DNA from: Athripsodes cinereus
Taxonomy: Eukaryota; Arthropoda; Insecta; Trichoptera; Leptoceridae
Direction of reading: 5' to 3'
Length of the DNA stretch: 64,000 bases
NCBI GenBank assembly: GCA_947579605.1
Contig: OX388321.1
Span: forward strand, 14,189,614 to 14,253,613
Shown: one piece after another, positions 51,801 to 63,665 of the stretch
How the letters are laid out: each line of letters opens with the position of its first letter
Position numbering within the stretch: position 1 is the stretch's first letter
Notes under the pieces: model-generated
The model's database searches: none
Seen by the model: only the letters and a program-made list of their open reading frames with translations
What the model was told of the DNA's origin: nothing
Made by a program: the position numbers and the translations under genes

Positions 51801-52945
51801 CCTGAACCATCACGACATCTCACACAAGTGAGATATCCAATAAATAACTTTTCTATTTTTGAAGAGGTAACACTATGAAAGCTCATTTTTAAATTTTGGT
51901 AATAAAAATAAAAATATAACACTGTATAACTTTCACTATTTAATATTTTGCTTAAAAGCTTTTCGGACATACGTCCATCTTCAGTAATAAATATCTTATA
52001 ACATCTTCAATAATCTTCAGTAATAAATATCCAATAAACTAATAATAGTATGTAATTGTAGATTGATTTGATTAAATAAGTTGTAAAATGAAGAGATGCA
52101 ATGAAATGATTGCCTGAACCATCACGACATCTCACACAAGTGAGATATCCAGTAAACTAATAATAGTATGTAATTGTAGATTGATTTGATTAAATAAGTT
52201 GTAAAATGAAGAGATGCAATGAAATGATTGCCTGAACCATCACGACATCTCCCACAAGTGAGATATCCAATAAACTAATAATAATATGTAATTGTAGATT
52301 GATTTGATTAAATAAGTTGTAAAATGAACAGATGCAATGAAATGATTGCCTGAACCATCACGACATCTCCCACAAGTGAGATATCCAGTAAACTAATAAT
52401 AATATGTAATTGTAGATTGATTTGATTAAATAAGTTGTAAAATGAAGAGATGCAATGAAATGATTGCCTGAACCATCACGACATCTCCCACAAGTGAGAT
52501 ATCCAGTAAACTAATAATAATATGTAATTGATCAATAAAAATCATGAACAATAGGCGAGCTTATTGCCTGGAGGCGATATCTTTTTAGCTAACCAAGCTG
52601 CATTTAATGAATATAGAGGTTGTCCCTGATGGCGTTCAAAATGAGTGCAATTTTGTTTAACAAATCCCATTGTGTAAAATCTTAGCATTGTTCATGTACT
52701 ATTAACCCAGTTAGATCATGGAGGTTGGACTTGACTGGTTGTATAACATGTACCTGACAGTGTAGGAAACAAAATTTTCTTAATATATGTATTTTTACTA
52801 TTGCACTCCAAATATTAATATAGAAATATTTGAAATTTCAATTTATTTTTTATTCATGTTTAAGGAAAAGGAAGTAGATGAATGGGCAGCTGGATTCAAC
52901 TCTATGCTCGAAGATGTTGAAGAATTCCCATTGTGTGTTGAGTGA
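48867..52945 (+). CDS. dmt: Sororin / Dalmatian-like, second copy (766 aa)
   Basis: Exons 48867-50912, 51484-51657 and 52865-52945, with the same phases and splice sites as copy 1; introns 571 and 1207 bp. The exon 1 translation agrees with copy 1 over its full length; the base changes I saw in it (for example a CCG/CCC proline codon and an AAA/AAG lysine codon) are silent. FGF (551-553), PIP-like (485-492), MEDIEE (622-627) and the C-terminal sororin box are retained. Only 286 bp of sequence upstream of the ATG are shared with copy 1; beyond that the 5' flank is different, so its expression may differ if this is a true duplicate. Confidence 0.85.
51227..51350 (+). mobile_element. Retroelement 3' end in intron 1, unit 2
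   Basis: Same as 10829-10970. Confidence 0.55.
51741..52530 (+). repeat. Intronic minisatellite, 5 units, interrupted
   Basis: One unit at 51741-51837, then about 190 bp of foreign sequence, then four units to 52530. Copy 1 has seven uninterrupted units. Confidence 0.88.
51838..52032 (-). mobile_element. Fragment of the 28 bp-TIR element inside the minisatellite
   Basis: Contains AAAAGCTTTTCGGACATACG, TCCATCTTCAGTAATA and ACACTGTATAACTTTCA, the reverse of the right half of the 14276-14670 element (diverged). Absent from unit 1. Confidence 0.65.
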
Positions 52946-53265
52946 TGTACATCGGGACTTGTGATAGGAGGAACAAATTCCAGATGGATTTCATAATTAT
53001 CATGACAATTCAATTGAATGTAACCTCTAAATGTGTACATACTTAGGTGTTTAGCTTTTGTTCAGTACTGGTAAAAATAATTACTCACAACAATGTATAA
53101 TTTCAAACTCTCATTGAATATAAAGTTTTTAGCCATACCACATTGAATCTCTTCAGAAACAGAAGCAATCTTTCAAATGGAATCAAATCCAAAATCAACA
53201 CCATGATTTTTAAACCATAAAGGTATGTTTCTACTGGCTCGAGCAGTGCTGAAATAAGAGCTTAA

Positions 53266-53984
53266 GGGGCCCCTTTAGCAAAAACGATGAAAGAATCAAT
53301 TTTCAACAAGTTTGGTACACAAACTCTCAATACTTGTTGACCCTACGAACATTTTGATTTGATAAAATATGAAAACAAATATTAATTACCAATATCAAAC
53401 TTTAACTTTAAAAAAAACTCGATTTTAGCTTCATAGTATTCGTTTATAAAAAAGCATATTTCTAATAATCGAATTCGGGGGTGTGTTTGGTACATTAATG
53501 CACGAGAATCCTACAAATTTCCATATATTTATTTTAATATTGAGAATATTTAGATAGTTATTACAATTATGGAACAAAAAAAAAACTATTTTTGTTTGTT
53601 TTTTTCATGGATATTGACCGACTTAAAAAATATTTTTTTGATAAAATTTCTCATATTTTGAAACCAAAAATAGCCACATGAAATCAATTTTTATACACTA
53701 AAAAAATTTTGCTAAAATCTATAGTATTTATATGCTTGATAGGATGAATAAAAAATATATATATTTTACATTTAATTTTTATTTTGATATAACAAAGAGT
53801 ACATAAATAAATCTTGTCAGTCTGCGATTTATTAATTTTTTAGTAAAAAACTAATATTGGTAATAAATATTTGATTTTTTATTTTATCAAATCAATATGT
53901 TCGCAAGGGTCAACAAGTTTTGGCAGTTTTTCTATCAAATTTGTTGAAAATAGAAAATTTTACCGTTTTTGCTAAACGGGGCCC
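53266..53984. mobile_element. TTAA MITE, longer copy
   Basis: TTAA at 53262-53265 and 53985-53988. Has the extra 123 bp (53829-53951) whose TCAACAAG/TTTGTTGAAAA words mirror the left side, so this is the fuller, more palindromic form. Confidence 0.75.
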
Positions 53985-53988
53985 TTAA

Positions 53989-54753
53989 CCACAATACAAC
54001 ACCCTGTGTGGGATTAATAGTGATGTGTATGCTCTAATGCAATACTGCCACCGGGTGTCGTGGCATGGTTGAGCTCTAAATGCAGCGCTGCTCAAGCCAG
54101 TGAAAACGTATGTAGTTGTAGTATTCAACTCTATGAGAATTATACAACATTAATATAGAATCTTAATTACTGTGATCAATAACATTTTTTAAATAAGTTT
54201 TACAATATTATTTGTATTTTTATGAATATTTGTGCTTTTTATAGTTTTGTATTATTTATTTTACATTTTTTTGTATGGAATTTAATTAATTTAGGAAGCC
54301 ATATTGTGCAACTACAGTTCAAATGATCGCAAATGGATTGCCATACATGTTTTATTATTAGTACACTTCTTACTATTAATTGTGCCAGTGTAATTGTTAG
54401 TACAAATTGTAATTGTTATTTTACTAACGTGTAACATGTGCATTTATTTATCTACGCCATATTTTTATGTACCTAAAACTCTCTTTGTGTAGAAATGTTA
54501 ATCAGTTAATGTGTTTTTATACTTTGTAAATAATTTAATATTTACTGTATTTATAATGGTTGTAGTATTATTAAATTTGTATTTCAAATTATTATAACAA
54601 GCATATTGAATAATACTTATTTGTTTGCAGCAAAAATGTTTGTTTCAATTTCATTTGTAATTAAATTTTTAATTGCCACACAAGATTATATAAATTTGAC
54701 CTAAAGTAATTTAATATAACAATTTATCTTAATAGATTTGAACCGTTAAAAAA
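53989..54753. other. Non-coding, as 13513-14275
   Basis: Nothing identified. Confidence 0.45.
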
Positions 54754-55127
54754 AAATTATCAAATAAAATGAATATTTATTGTTATTGTATAATGTTACT
54801 ATTGAGTGACACATGACCGGTTTCGCGGACTCCGAGTTTGCATCATCAGGTGATGATCTGTGCTGTAGTAACATTATACAATAACAATAATAATAAACAT
54901 CTCTATTAACCCCGCCCACTCCCCCCTACCCACATTTAATTTTGTATTATCATGTGCCATCAATTTGTCATTTGTCATTAGTTATAAGACTTATAAGTAA
55001 TTATTACTGAAGATGGACGTATGTCCGAAAAGCTTTTAATATTATAACAATTTTAAATGAAAGTAAACAGTGTTTTTTATTTAAATATTTATTATCTAAA
55101 ATAAATATTCATTTTATTTGATAATTT
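54754..55127. mobile_element. 28 bp-TIR element, unit 2 copy
   Basis: TIRs 54754-54781 and 55100-55127. Lacks one ~20 nt ACATTATACAATAATAATA repeat and a TG dinucleotide relative to unit 1; the hammerhead-like words are kept. Confidence 0.6.
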
Positions 55128-55244
55128 AAAATGAAGTGTTACAAAGCTAATGCCGATACAGTCACAAAAAAAAGTATGTTTGCATCGTTTTAGTATTGTG
55201 TATGATAAAAGCACCTTCTAAAAGTTCCGTAGGCCCGGGCGTCC

Positions 55245-55402
55245 CTCTTTCACAATACACCGTTCCTATGACAACGATATCAGAGCGCAAGGAATGTCGT
55301 GGGAAGAGGTGACGCAATTGGCACAGAGACGCTCTGAATGGAGGAGGCTGGTTTCTGCCCTGTGCTCCCGAGAGGAGCGTTGAGGGCGATGATGATGATG
55401 AA
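55245..55402 (+). mobile_element. LINE C-terminal fragment, unit 2 copy
   Basis: Same as 14790-14945. Confidence 0.6.
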
Positions 55403-56624
55403 AAGCACCTTAATAGGTAGAGATGCTGAGGCTATTGGATTCTTTTGTTCTATACCGAGGCAAAGCTTTTGATACTCTTTTCTATGTAGAAGTTAGCTAC
55501 AGTCCATCATTTGCAAATATCCTCGTGGCTCACACAAAAACGAACAGTATTGTTTAAGAGGTAGCCACAGCGTGTTGTGTTTTGTTTATAATTAAGACGT
55601 GTTTTCATATTTATTTTCTAGTGAAAACACTTTAAATCAGATTTTTGTGCACACGAAATCAAAAATGATGACAAAAAATCTAGTATTTAAAAATGGTCTA
55701 TTTTGTCTCAGGTCCTGCAGGGTCACTCATGATACGATCTTAATCTTATCTTGATCTTAATCATGTGTGGTTTTTCTTTGTACTTATAGCGGAGACATTG
55801 AATAGTAAAGTTATCATTGTTGTAATATGTAATAGCAGATCTATTGTTCCACGTGCCGATAAAGGCTTTACTTTGTAAGATTTTACTGAAATAACATTCA
55901 ATTTGCATAAAGTATTGGATTTTTTTCTCTTACTATATTGGTAGAGTTTTAGAGCAGTATAGAGTTGAAGACTAGCAATTTGAAAGTATTGCATAAAATA
56001 ACTCCAATTCTAACACAAACTGATGCCTATTTTTGTGAACAAACCTATAAGAAGTTTATAGTTGTGTTATTACGTATACGTAAAGGATAATTTAGTATTT
56101 CCATTCTTTATGCCTTCCCCACTAGACATATGGTTCAAATGTTAAAAATAAAGTACATATTTGTGTAAGAAAAGAAAGAATGAAACATTTAACAAGCGTA
56201 TGAAAACATTGTGAGTAGGACAGTGTCTTTGATTATGTCAAGGACATCAATGAAAGTAAATTATCACTATGATTTGTTCTGCGGCTTACTTCATCAATAA
56301 TTTGAATTCTTGGAATCCTAAATTGGATTGGGATTTTTTGGCCCTATCATCTCTTTATTATTTACTCTATGGTTTATGACATGCAATCAATGCCTCACTC
56401 CTGGGAGATGCCGTGACGACAAAAGTCACCAGCCAAGACTTAACCTAACTCTAATACTTTAAGTCTTAAATAAAATTGCACAAAAGTTTAACAAAACATC
56501 TGTGGTATTCTATAGATGTTATAACTATATCTTTCAACTATTTTTACATTTAAATTTTAGCATTCAAACTAATTAAATTGATATTATACGCCCCCAAAAT
56601 TAGAATGTGTCTAATCTTCGGGGA

Positions 56625-56630
<6 letters not shown>
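55403..56630. other. Intergenic; no gene seen
   Basis: Counterpart of 14946-16170. Confidence 0.4.
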
Positions 56631-56667
<37 letters not shown>

Positions 56668-56774
56668 TATATCTGGGTTTTGTTATAAACCCAAATACAA
56701 CCTTATACACCTTTCACACTAAGCTAAAAGCTTGTGCCGTGAAAGGGAAGTTTGCCGGCACCTGGGATCGAACC
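56631..56774 (-). mobile_element. SINE-B insertion present only in unit 2
   Basis: About 32 T (the minus-strand A tail), then CTGGGTTTTGTTATAAACCC and CCTGGGATCGAACC (reverse B box); the tRNA-like 5' part is lost. ACTT occurs on both sides (56627-56630, 56775-56778), and unit 1 has a single uninterrupted GATTACTTAAATCAC there. Confidence 0.88.
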
Positions 56775-58662
56775 ACTTAAATCACATTATCTGTGTAATT
56801 TTCAGGAAATACTCAATCAGATCATATGTTCCATTTATTGTTTTGTTCTGAATAATTCCTCATGCATCCCCCGTTAATTAATGTTAGCATCATAATGTAT
56901 TGTGTTGAATATCTTCAAGCTGGATATTAATAAGCTCGCCAATTGCTCATGGCTTTTTTATCAATGAAGTGTTATTATTATCATCTTGCCCATTTTACAT
57001 GTAAATTAATCATTCACCATTTTAAAATTGACATTAGATTATTTGTGATTTGTTTGTTTTTTATTAGAATAAGAATTGTAAATAGTGTATGTAGTTTTAT
57101 TTTTTATTATGAAATGAAATGAAATAAATTTATTTCCTCACAACAAATGGAACAAACTTTATAAATATATAAAAAAAAAAATATATGTTTATACTTTATA
57201 GGCAGGTTGGGATAGTTGTATCTATTTGCTAAAACTTGACAAAAGATTAAATATCTCAATCGACCTATTACAATTATCTCAATTACCTTTTTATAATAAA
57301 CCTATTTTTGAAAAATTATTATTTTTTATTAGTAGATATTGCATAAAATCAGTGCAAAATGTTTTTACTTAAAAATTGGCAACTGCAGGGTTACTCTTGA
57401 CAAAATCTAAATACGGTCTTTATCATATGATATGTATAAATTATTTATTTATAAATTTAAAACTTCTTCTCTTTGGGTTCCTGTATTTTTAATTTTTTTT
57501 TTTTTATTATTATTTGGGTAGGCATAGACCTACTTTTTTTTTAATGTTAATGTTTTAGGGTTGACTGGAAGACGTTGCCTAGCAACAAGTCCGCCTTTTG
57601 GCCTAATTTTGTTAATTGTCACGTTTTGTAATGTTGTATTTTATTGTTTATGTATTTGTGTAAAATTTGGTCAGTAAAGTTTTATTTATTTATTATATGA
57701 TGTGCGAAGTGACTATTAGTCAAAATTCCGTGCATACCAATCTCACGGTAGTGGTAGCGCAATATTTTTGACCATAGTTCCTTCGCGCGTCATACGAGTA
57801 AGATCGAGACTAGATTAAGATCGCATTTAGATTGTGTCAAGAGTAACCCTGCTGTTTAGTCAAATTACCTTTATTTTATTTTCAAGTTAATTACAGCAAT
57901 TCCTCAAGCATTTTTATAATTTTAGAGTCCTCTAAAATAGTAGTGGCTGCTAAATTAAAAACTGTATTCTGCATCTTCTAAAGTAAGAATTTTAGAAGAT
58001 CCTCGTAACCTGGTTCTCTAAAACACCATTTTAAAATTAACTTATATAGTTAATATTTTACTTTTAAGAGGATGCTACAAATGGAAATGCTTTAAGAATT
58101 GCCTTGGTAAACAGATAGTTACATATCTGTACGTGGTAGCAAAACTACACCATATCAAATTTCGCCTCAAGTAACTTATAAACATAGTATTGTAGTATTT
58201 GTTATGCTCTTTTTGATGTTATATTCATCTTTCTTGACAACGAGTTCTTAAATTTTGTAATCATTAATAAAAATAGGATGTCAAATTTTTGTTAAAGCAA
58301 TATTGTGAAATTTAAAAATATGTGAGATCAATAATTTTCGAGAGTAATTTCTTTTAACATGTGAGATGCAATATATTTTTGTAGAATAGGCTTAGAATGG
58401 TCATACTGAAAAATGGCGTCTATTGAGGTAATGTAGTTTCGCTCCGGCATACAAATATTTGTAAAGCGTCGTGAAATTATACAACAACTCTCAAGGATGA
58501 AGCAGGAAGGTACGGCAAAGGCTAAAATCAAAAATAGATATTAGCATTACTAAATCCCTGATATGAATATATTCCCTGCATGCCATTTAATGGGAAAAGG
58601 AAACAACATTAATTGAAAATATAATTTACATATATTTAAACTTATTTAACCTGAAATATAGT
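56775..58662. other. Intergenic; lepidopteran repeat 3' end inside
   Basis: Counterpart of 16172-18055. The GGTTGACTGGAAGACGTTGC repeat is at about 57560-57700. No gene. Confidence 0.45.
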
Positions 58663-60240
58663 CTATTCCACATTTGTTTTGATTTCTGCTGATCCTGGCA
58701 CAATTTTAGAGTCATCTTTTTGTTCCAGGAACTTATCCCACCCATCCAATCTTTTATTAAGATCAGCATCAGTTTCCTCCATTTTATATTTAGTCTTACC
58801 ATCCCAAATTGCAGCACTAAGTTGTCGTTTTCCAAACCATCGCCCATTAAGCATTTTAACAACATTGTCAGCTTCCTCTGGCTCCTTCATGATGACTTGT
58901 GCCACTCCCTCCGGATGCCTATCATAGAGACTAACCTTTCTCACCTCCCCCAACTTAGCACACTCTTCTCTTATATCTTCTTGGTACTCTAAAATCAAGT
59001 GAACTTCTTTATCAAAATCTTTTGGCTCAAAGAGATTTTTAATTATAACCACTTTTTCATGTTTAGAGCGTTCCCCTCTGAATTTTTCAGGTCTCCAATC
59101 AAATAGTTTTTCTTGCATCTTCTTTATCTTCTCTTTCTCTTTGCGTTTCTTCTTCTTAGGTTTCAATGCTGGATTATATTCACCTTTCATTTCAAAGTGA
59201 GCTTTCTGTACTTGTAACCTGTGATTTTTAAATGCATAACCATCTAAAATGTTCTCAGCCAACTCGACAGACTCTATTTTGATATAAGTACATAAGGCAT
59301 CTCCTTTTAATTGTTTTGAGTTTGGTTTTGTATACAATTTGATTTTCATCTTTTGTGTTGTAGGATCTCTCATAACAAGACCACACTTCTGCATTAAATC
59401 TACAAACTCTTCTTCAGTTATATCCAGAGGTAAGTTGGACACATAGACACTAGTATTTTGATCATCTGATATCTCAAACCACTTCGGTGGATCTGGATTT
59501 TTCCGTTTTGCACCTTTGCTCTCTTCTTTATTATCAGCCTCTTCTAGTTTTTCTACTTTTTTATTATCTTCTTTTGTACTCTCTGTTGTATTGTCTACAA
59601 ATCCATATGACATCTGATATTTCGCTAAGAAGTCATCATCTACTTTAGGGAACCAAGCATTCTTTTCATTATCCCAAAAGAAAACTGTACCGTCTTTATC
59701 AGTATAAGTTGCTACTCCATTTTCATATACCACATTATCTGTATGCATCTCAACATTCTCAGCAATACTAGAATTAGTTTTAACAACCCATTTATCATCA
59801 GTGGAACACCAAATATACTCCACCTTAGTTGAAGGGTCTGTGTACACTGCAATTTCACCTTCATAATGGATATACTGGGCATAAGTTTCGAATGAACTTT
59901 TATCATCTTGATCATCATTTGCACTACTGGAACTTAAAGTACTTTCTGCGGCAATCTCATCATCTGGACTTTCTGCACTACTAGAACATTCTAAAGATCC
60001 AGCCACAGAAGCTGGTTCCTGAATCGAGATATCTGAAGGCTTTTTGGGTAGCATCTCCTGATCCACTTCTAATTTATTTGTTTCCACATGTTTACATCCA
60101 ATTGTCGCTTCTTCTACCGCTACACCAGGAATATTATTGTGCGTTAGCTCTGCTTTCACGTTTGACTCCTCATGACGAAGTTTCTCCGATGTCTCAGTTG
60201 TGAGCTTTATTTTAAAATCTAGTTTAGCTAATTTAGACAT
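58663..60240 (-). CDS. HTATSF1 / Tat-SF1 homolog, second copy (525 aa)
   Basis: The translation matches the 18056-19633 copy: two aromatic N-terminal repeats, RRM1, Lys-rich linker and C-terminal U2AF-homology RRM with the NGRWFGKRQ loop near residue 465. Only isolated base differences were noticed (for example GACC/GAGC near 59067, a silent arginine third-position change on the coding strand). Intronless like the first copy, and convergent with sororin copy 2. Confidence 0.9.
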   Translation of the reverse strand: MSKLAKLDFKIKLTTETSEKLRHEESNVKAELTHNNIPGVAVEEATIGCKHVETNKLEVDQEMLPKKPSDISIQEPASVAGSLECSSSAESPDDEIAAESTLSSSSANDDQDDKSSFETYAQYIHYEGEIAVYTDPSTKVEYIWCSTDDKWVVKTNSSIAENVEMHTDNVVYENGVATYTDKDGTVFFWDNEKNAWFPKVDDDFLAKYQMSYGFVDNTTESTKEDNKKVEKLEEADNKEESKGAKRKNPDPPKWFEISDDQNTSVYVSNLPLDITEEEFVDLMQKCGLVMRDPTTQKMKIKLYTKPNSKQLKGDALCTYIKIESVELAENILDGYAFKNHRLQVQKAHFEMKGEYNPALKPKKKKRKEKEKIKKMQEKLFDWRPEKFRGERSKHEKVVIIKNLFEPKDFDKEVHLILEYQEDIREECAKLGEVRKVSLYDRHPEGVAQVIMKEPEEADNVVKMLNGRWFGKRQLSAAIWDGKTKYKMEETDADLNKRLDGWDKFLEQKDDSKIVPGSAEIKTNVE

Positions 60241-60481
60241 TATTACATTATCAAATCAAAATATGTATAAAGTAAAAAACAAAATATACCATTGCCGAAC
60301 ACTAAGCAAATTCGCACTTGCCACCGTAGAATAAAAAGTATGCTAAAGCACTTACAACTGCAAACGTACAAAGCACAGATTATATATTATTGACTATTGT
60401 ACAAAGCGAAAATTTCAATATTTTTGACATTTTAGAACCAGAAATTTAGCCATTTGTCTTGGCTGGGCATCGTTCAGGCAG

Positions 60482-60503
60482 TCGTCGAGTGATCACTCGA
60501 CGA
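60482..60503. promoter_or_regulatory. 22 bp palindrome upstream of HTATSF1, unit 2
   Basis: TCGTCGAGTGATCACTCGAC(GA), as at 19875-19896. Confidence 0.5.
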
Positions 60504-61010
60504 TGCTCGAGCCGTTCACGAAGTCGGAGCGAGTCACCCGACGACTCGGCACTGTCGCGTTCAGGCATGTCGTCGGGTGACAACCGAACAACCGAAATCA
60601 TAGCAAGGTGATTATCGCTCTGACAGTTACCTTGACGGCGGTTGTCAAAACAATTGCGAAGTTAATCGTAATTATGGTGTATTCTTGTTGTAGACAATTT
60701 TTCAAAATAGAAAATCATATTTTATTAGTTCAAGAAGTGACATGGAAGAGAAATTAAAATAGTAAGTGCAGATTTTAGTGAGTATTTTATTTTTTAATAA
60801 TGTTTAAATATGCATTATCCTAAAACCATTCCTAAATCAAAGCCAATTCAACTATTCAAATTAAAAACGTAATCAAGTACAAAGCACGACACACTACCGC
60901 GAATGAATTTTACGAAAATGGCGCCATTACGATGAGATTTGGGTCATAAAAACGCTCAAAGTTGTTCACGATTATCCGGGGTGACATTCGCCACTCACTG
61001 CAACTTCATG

Positions 61011-61087
61011 TTCGTCGGTAGCCTGGAGGTAGAGTCTCGGCCTCGTGAACAAGGGATCCGTGGTTCGATACCAGGTACCGGCAAACT
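61011..61087 (+). mobile_element. tRNA-like SINE head, unit 2
   Basis: Same as 20404-20480. Confidence 0.6.
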
Positions 61088-62228
61088 CCCCTATTTTTGG
61101 AAAAAAAATATTATAAAAAAACGATTAGTCCTATTTAAAAACGTTCTAAGAACAGCATGTTTAAAAAAAATCAACACACATTTTGGCATAATTTTCAGTA
61201 ATAATACCTTCAAAACATCCAAATTATGTGTCGCTTAATACAATTTGGCTTTTATCCGGAGTCAGGAAAAATGATTCAACCACCAACGGCATAAAACATT
61301 AATGAAGGGAAAAACGTTTTAAGCGACATCGCTGTAATTAATTAGTGGAAGGAATAACGATTTATCTGACATTGACCAAAGATAATTGAAATAGGCTATT
61401 TGTTTTAACTACAAGCTGAAAGATAAACGGAAACAGGAACAGTGACTTAAGCAACAATAACATTCTTAATTAATTGTTTTACATCCTCCTCCTGAAAGGA
61501 TTTTATAAAACTAGGTAGTTGATACAAAATAATTTTTGTAGTAATGCTAAGTGAATCTTGGGTTTAAAAGAAAACATAAAAACATTAATTATGATATTTT
61601 TTATTAAACAAGTAAAAGAATTGTTGTCAATAATATTTATTGTTACAATGAAAAATCTGGAAAAATATTATAATAGCTAATAAAACAATGCACTGGTATA
61701 ATTATTAAAACAAACATAATCTTATCGAAAAAACAAAAACCAAAAAATAGATAAATAGAGATGAAATTATTATTTGTCTCAAATAACATGTCTTCAAAAA
61801 TAAAAATGAGACGAAAAAGTTGAAACGACCATCATTATCAATATTACAAAATAGAAAATTGGTTGAACAGTCAAAAGTTGGTACAAACGGTTGCAGCGAA
61901 AACGGTTCATGCGACATGCACTACTTTTTTAAATATCGGCTAAATGTATGAAGCGACAATGCAGAGAAATAGCAGAAGAGGGCAAAACGGTTTAAGGTAC
62001 TTTTTATGACAATTTGCACACACGGAAAAAAGCTTTAACTACCATCTATCTGCAAATTGGAAGAAAGAAAAATAGCTTATGCTCCAATAGTCTGTATTAA
62101 TCAGTATTAATGAATGGTTTAAGTGAAGTGTTTAAATCAAGTGACAAATTTGATGTCAGATCATACATCATGTTTGAGAAATTAGACCTATTTTTTTTTT
62201 TTGTTCAAGCGCCAAAAAAGTACTCCGA

Positions 62229-62774
62229 TTGACTCGAAACCTAGACCAATCGACGCAGAAAAATTTGCCTGTCTGTCCTAAAGTCTATATAGGCAAAACT
62301 AACCGCCGCACATCTGCTCGAGTGGCCGAACACAGAGTAGATGTGAAGGGTAAAAAAACATCTTCTACCCTAGCGATGCATAGTATGACTGAAGGACACT
62401 GTATCGACTTCGATTCAGCTCGAACAATCGCCAAACTCAACAACGAGTCTTCGCGCGTATACCGCGAGGCGATTGAGATACACAAACGGGACCACAGTAT
62501 GAATTCACGTGATGACAGTAAGCGATTACCGTTCGCCTGGCAAACGGTAATCGAAAAAACGCATCACTCATCTTCACGCTCGATCGCTCCCTCTCGCACA
62601 GCCGTCAACCATACACCACCGATCGACGTCACTCAAACACCCCCGAACGCAACGACCCACACCCGTACTCGACATGCTAACATAGCCACTCCCCAGCCTG
62701 CGCGACGTAGTACCCGCCTCGCTGCACGCTCTCTCATCACACCGACCGTTTCACGCTGCGGCCGTGAATCGTAG
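62229..62774 (+). pseudogene. Penelope-like GIY-YIG fragment, unit 2
   Basis: Same 181-codon truncated frame as 21622-22167 (KVYIGK at 18-23, YREAIEIHK further on), again without an ATG or RT domain. The hammerhead-like core follows at 62879-62910. Confidence 0.7.
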
Positions 62775-63015
62775 TAGGTGTACGTCGACAAAATCTCCGT
62801 TCTCCCTTGCTCATCGATGCCTGCTGCCTTCACGACACCCGCGCCGCCGAAGCCTGCCACCGCCCCTCTACGCCCCAGCTGATGTCAGGTTGAATCCTGC
62901 ACGAAACGTCGGGCAGAAGCCAACGGTCTTTCTCAAGACCAACTACAAAAGCCTTTCTCAAGGCTACTGTACGTAGAGTACCCAAAAGCGATAATTCTAT
63001 ATGAATATATATGTA

Positions 63016-63645
63016 TATATGTGAGATGTAACACGATAGGTATGATTTTAACATGAAGCTAAGCATCACTTGCAGAGTAGAGAGAAAGTATTAGGTGTCC
63101 CGACGCTTACGAATCGGCTCTGGCTGGCTTAAGCGCTTTACACCATGGTAACGTTCACCCATTCCACCTTTTCTCTCTTATGCTTCTTTCATATACTCCT
63201 TTCAGAGCGGGTGACTGCACTCATCGCTGAAAAGCGACTTCGTCCAGCCAACCGCACCTACTAGGAATCGAACCCGGTACCCCTGTGTTACGAGTCAAGC
63301 ACTCTAACCGCTAGGCCACCGAGGTATGCGGGTAGGTCGAAAGTATGTAGGTATTATTACTATGACAATCAGCCTATGATTTCATCGACACCTATCGAAT
63401 ATTGTTTGCAACTTTTTAGCTATTGTTCATCATTGGATCCAACCTAATGACCTTTGAACTCGCTACACTTAGACTGTAATGTCGTATGTGTGTTGCTGTT
63501 ACCAGTGAATTTATAATGCGAATGCTTTGATTTTCGTATTAAACTGGTTATTTGCACTTACGTATGTGAATTATATGTGAGATGTAACACGATAGGTATG
63601 ATTTTAACATGAAGCTAAGCATCACTTGCAGAGTAGAGAGAAAGT
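63016..63645. repeat. 74 bp direct repeats bracketing SINE-C, unit 2
   Basis: 63016-63089 and 63572-63645, with SINE-C (minus) between; identical in layout to 22409-23038. Confidence 0.8.
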
Positions 63646-63665
63646 TTCTGTATTTTTTATATATA

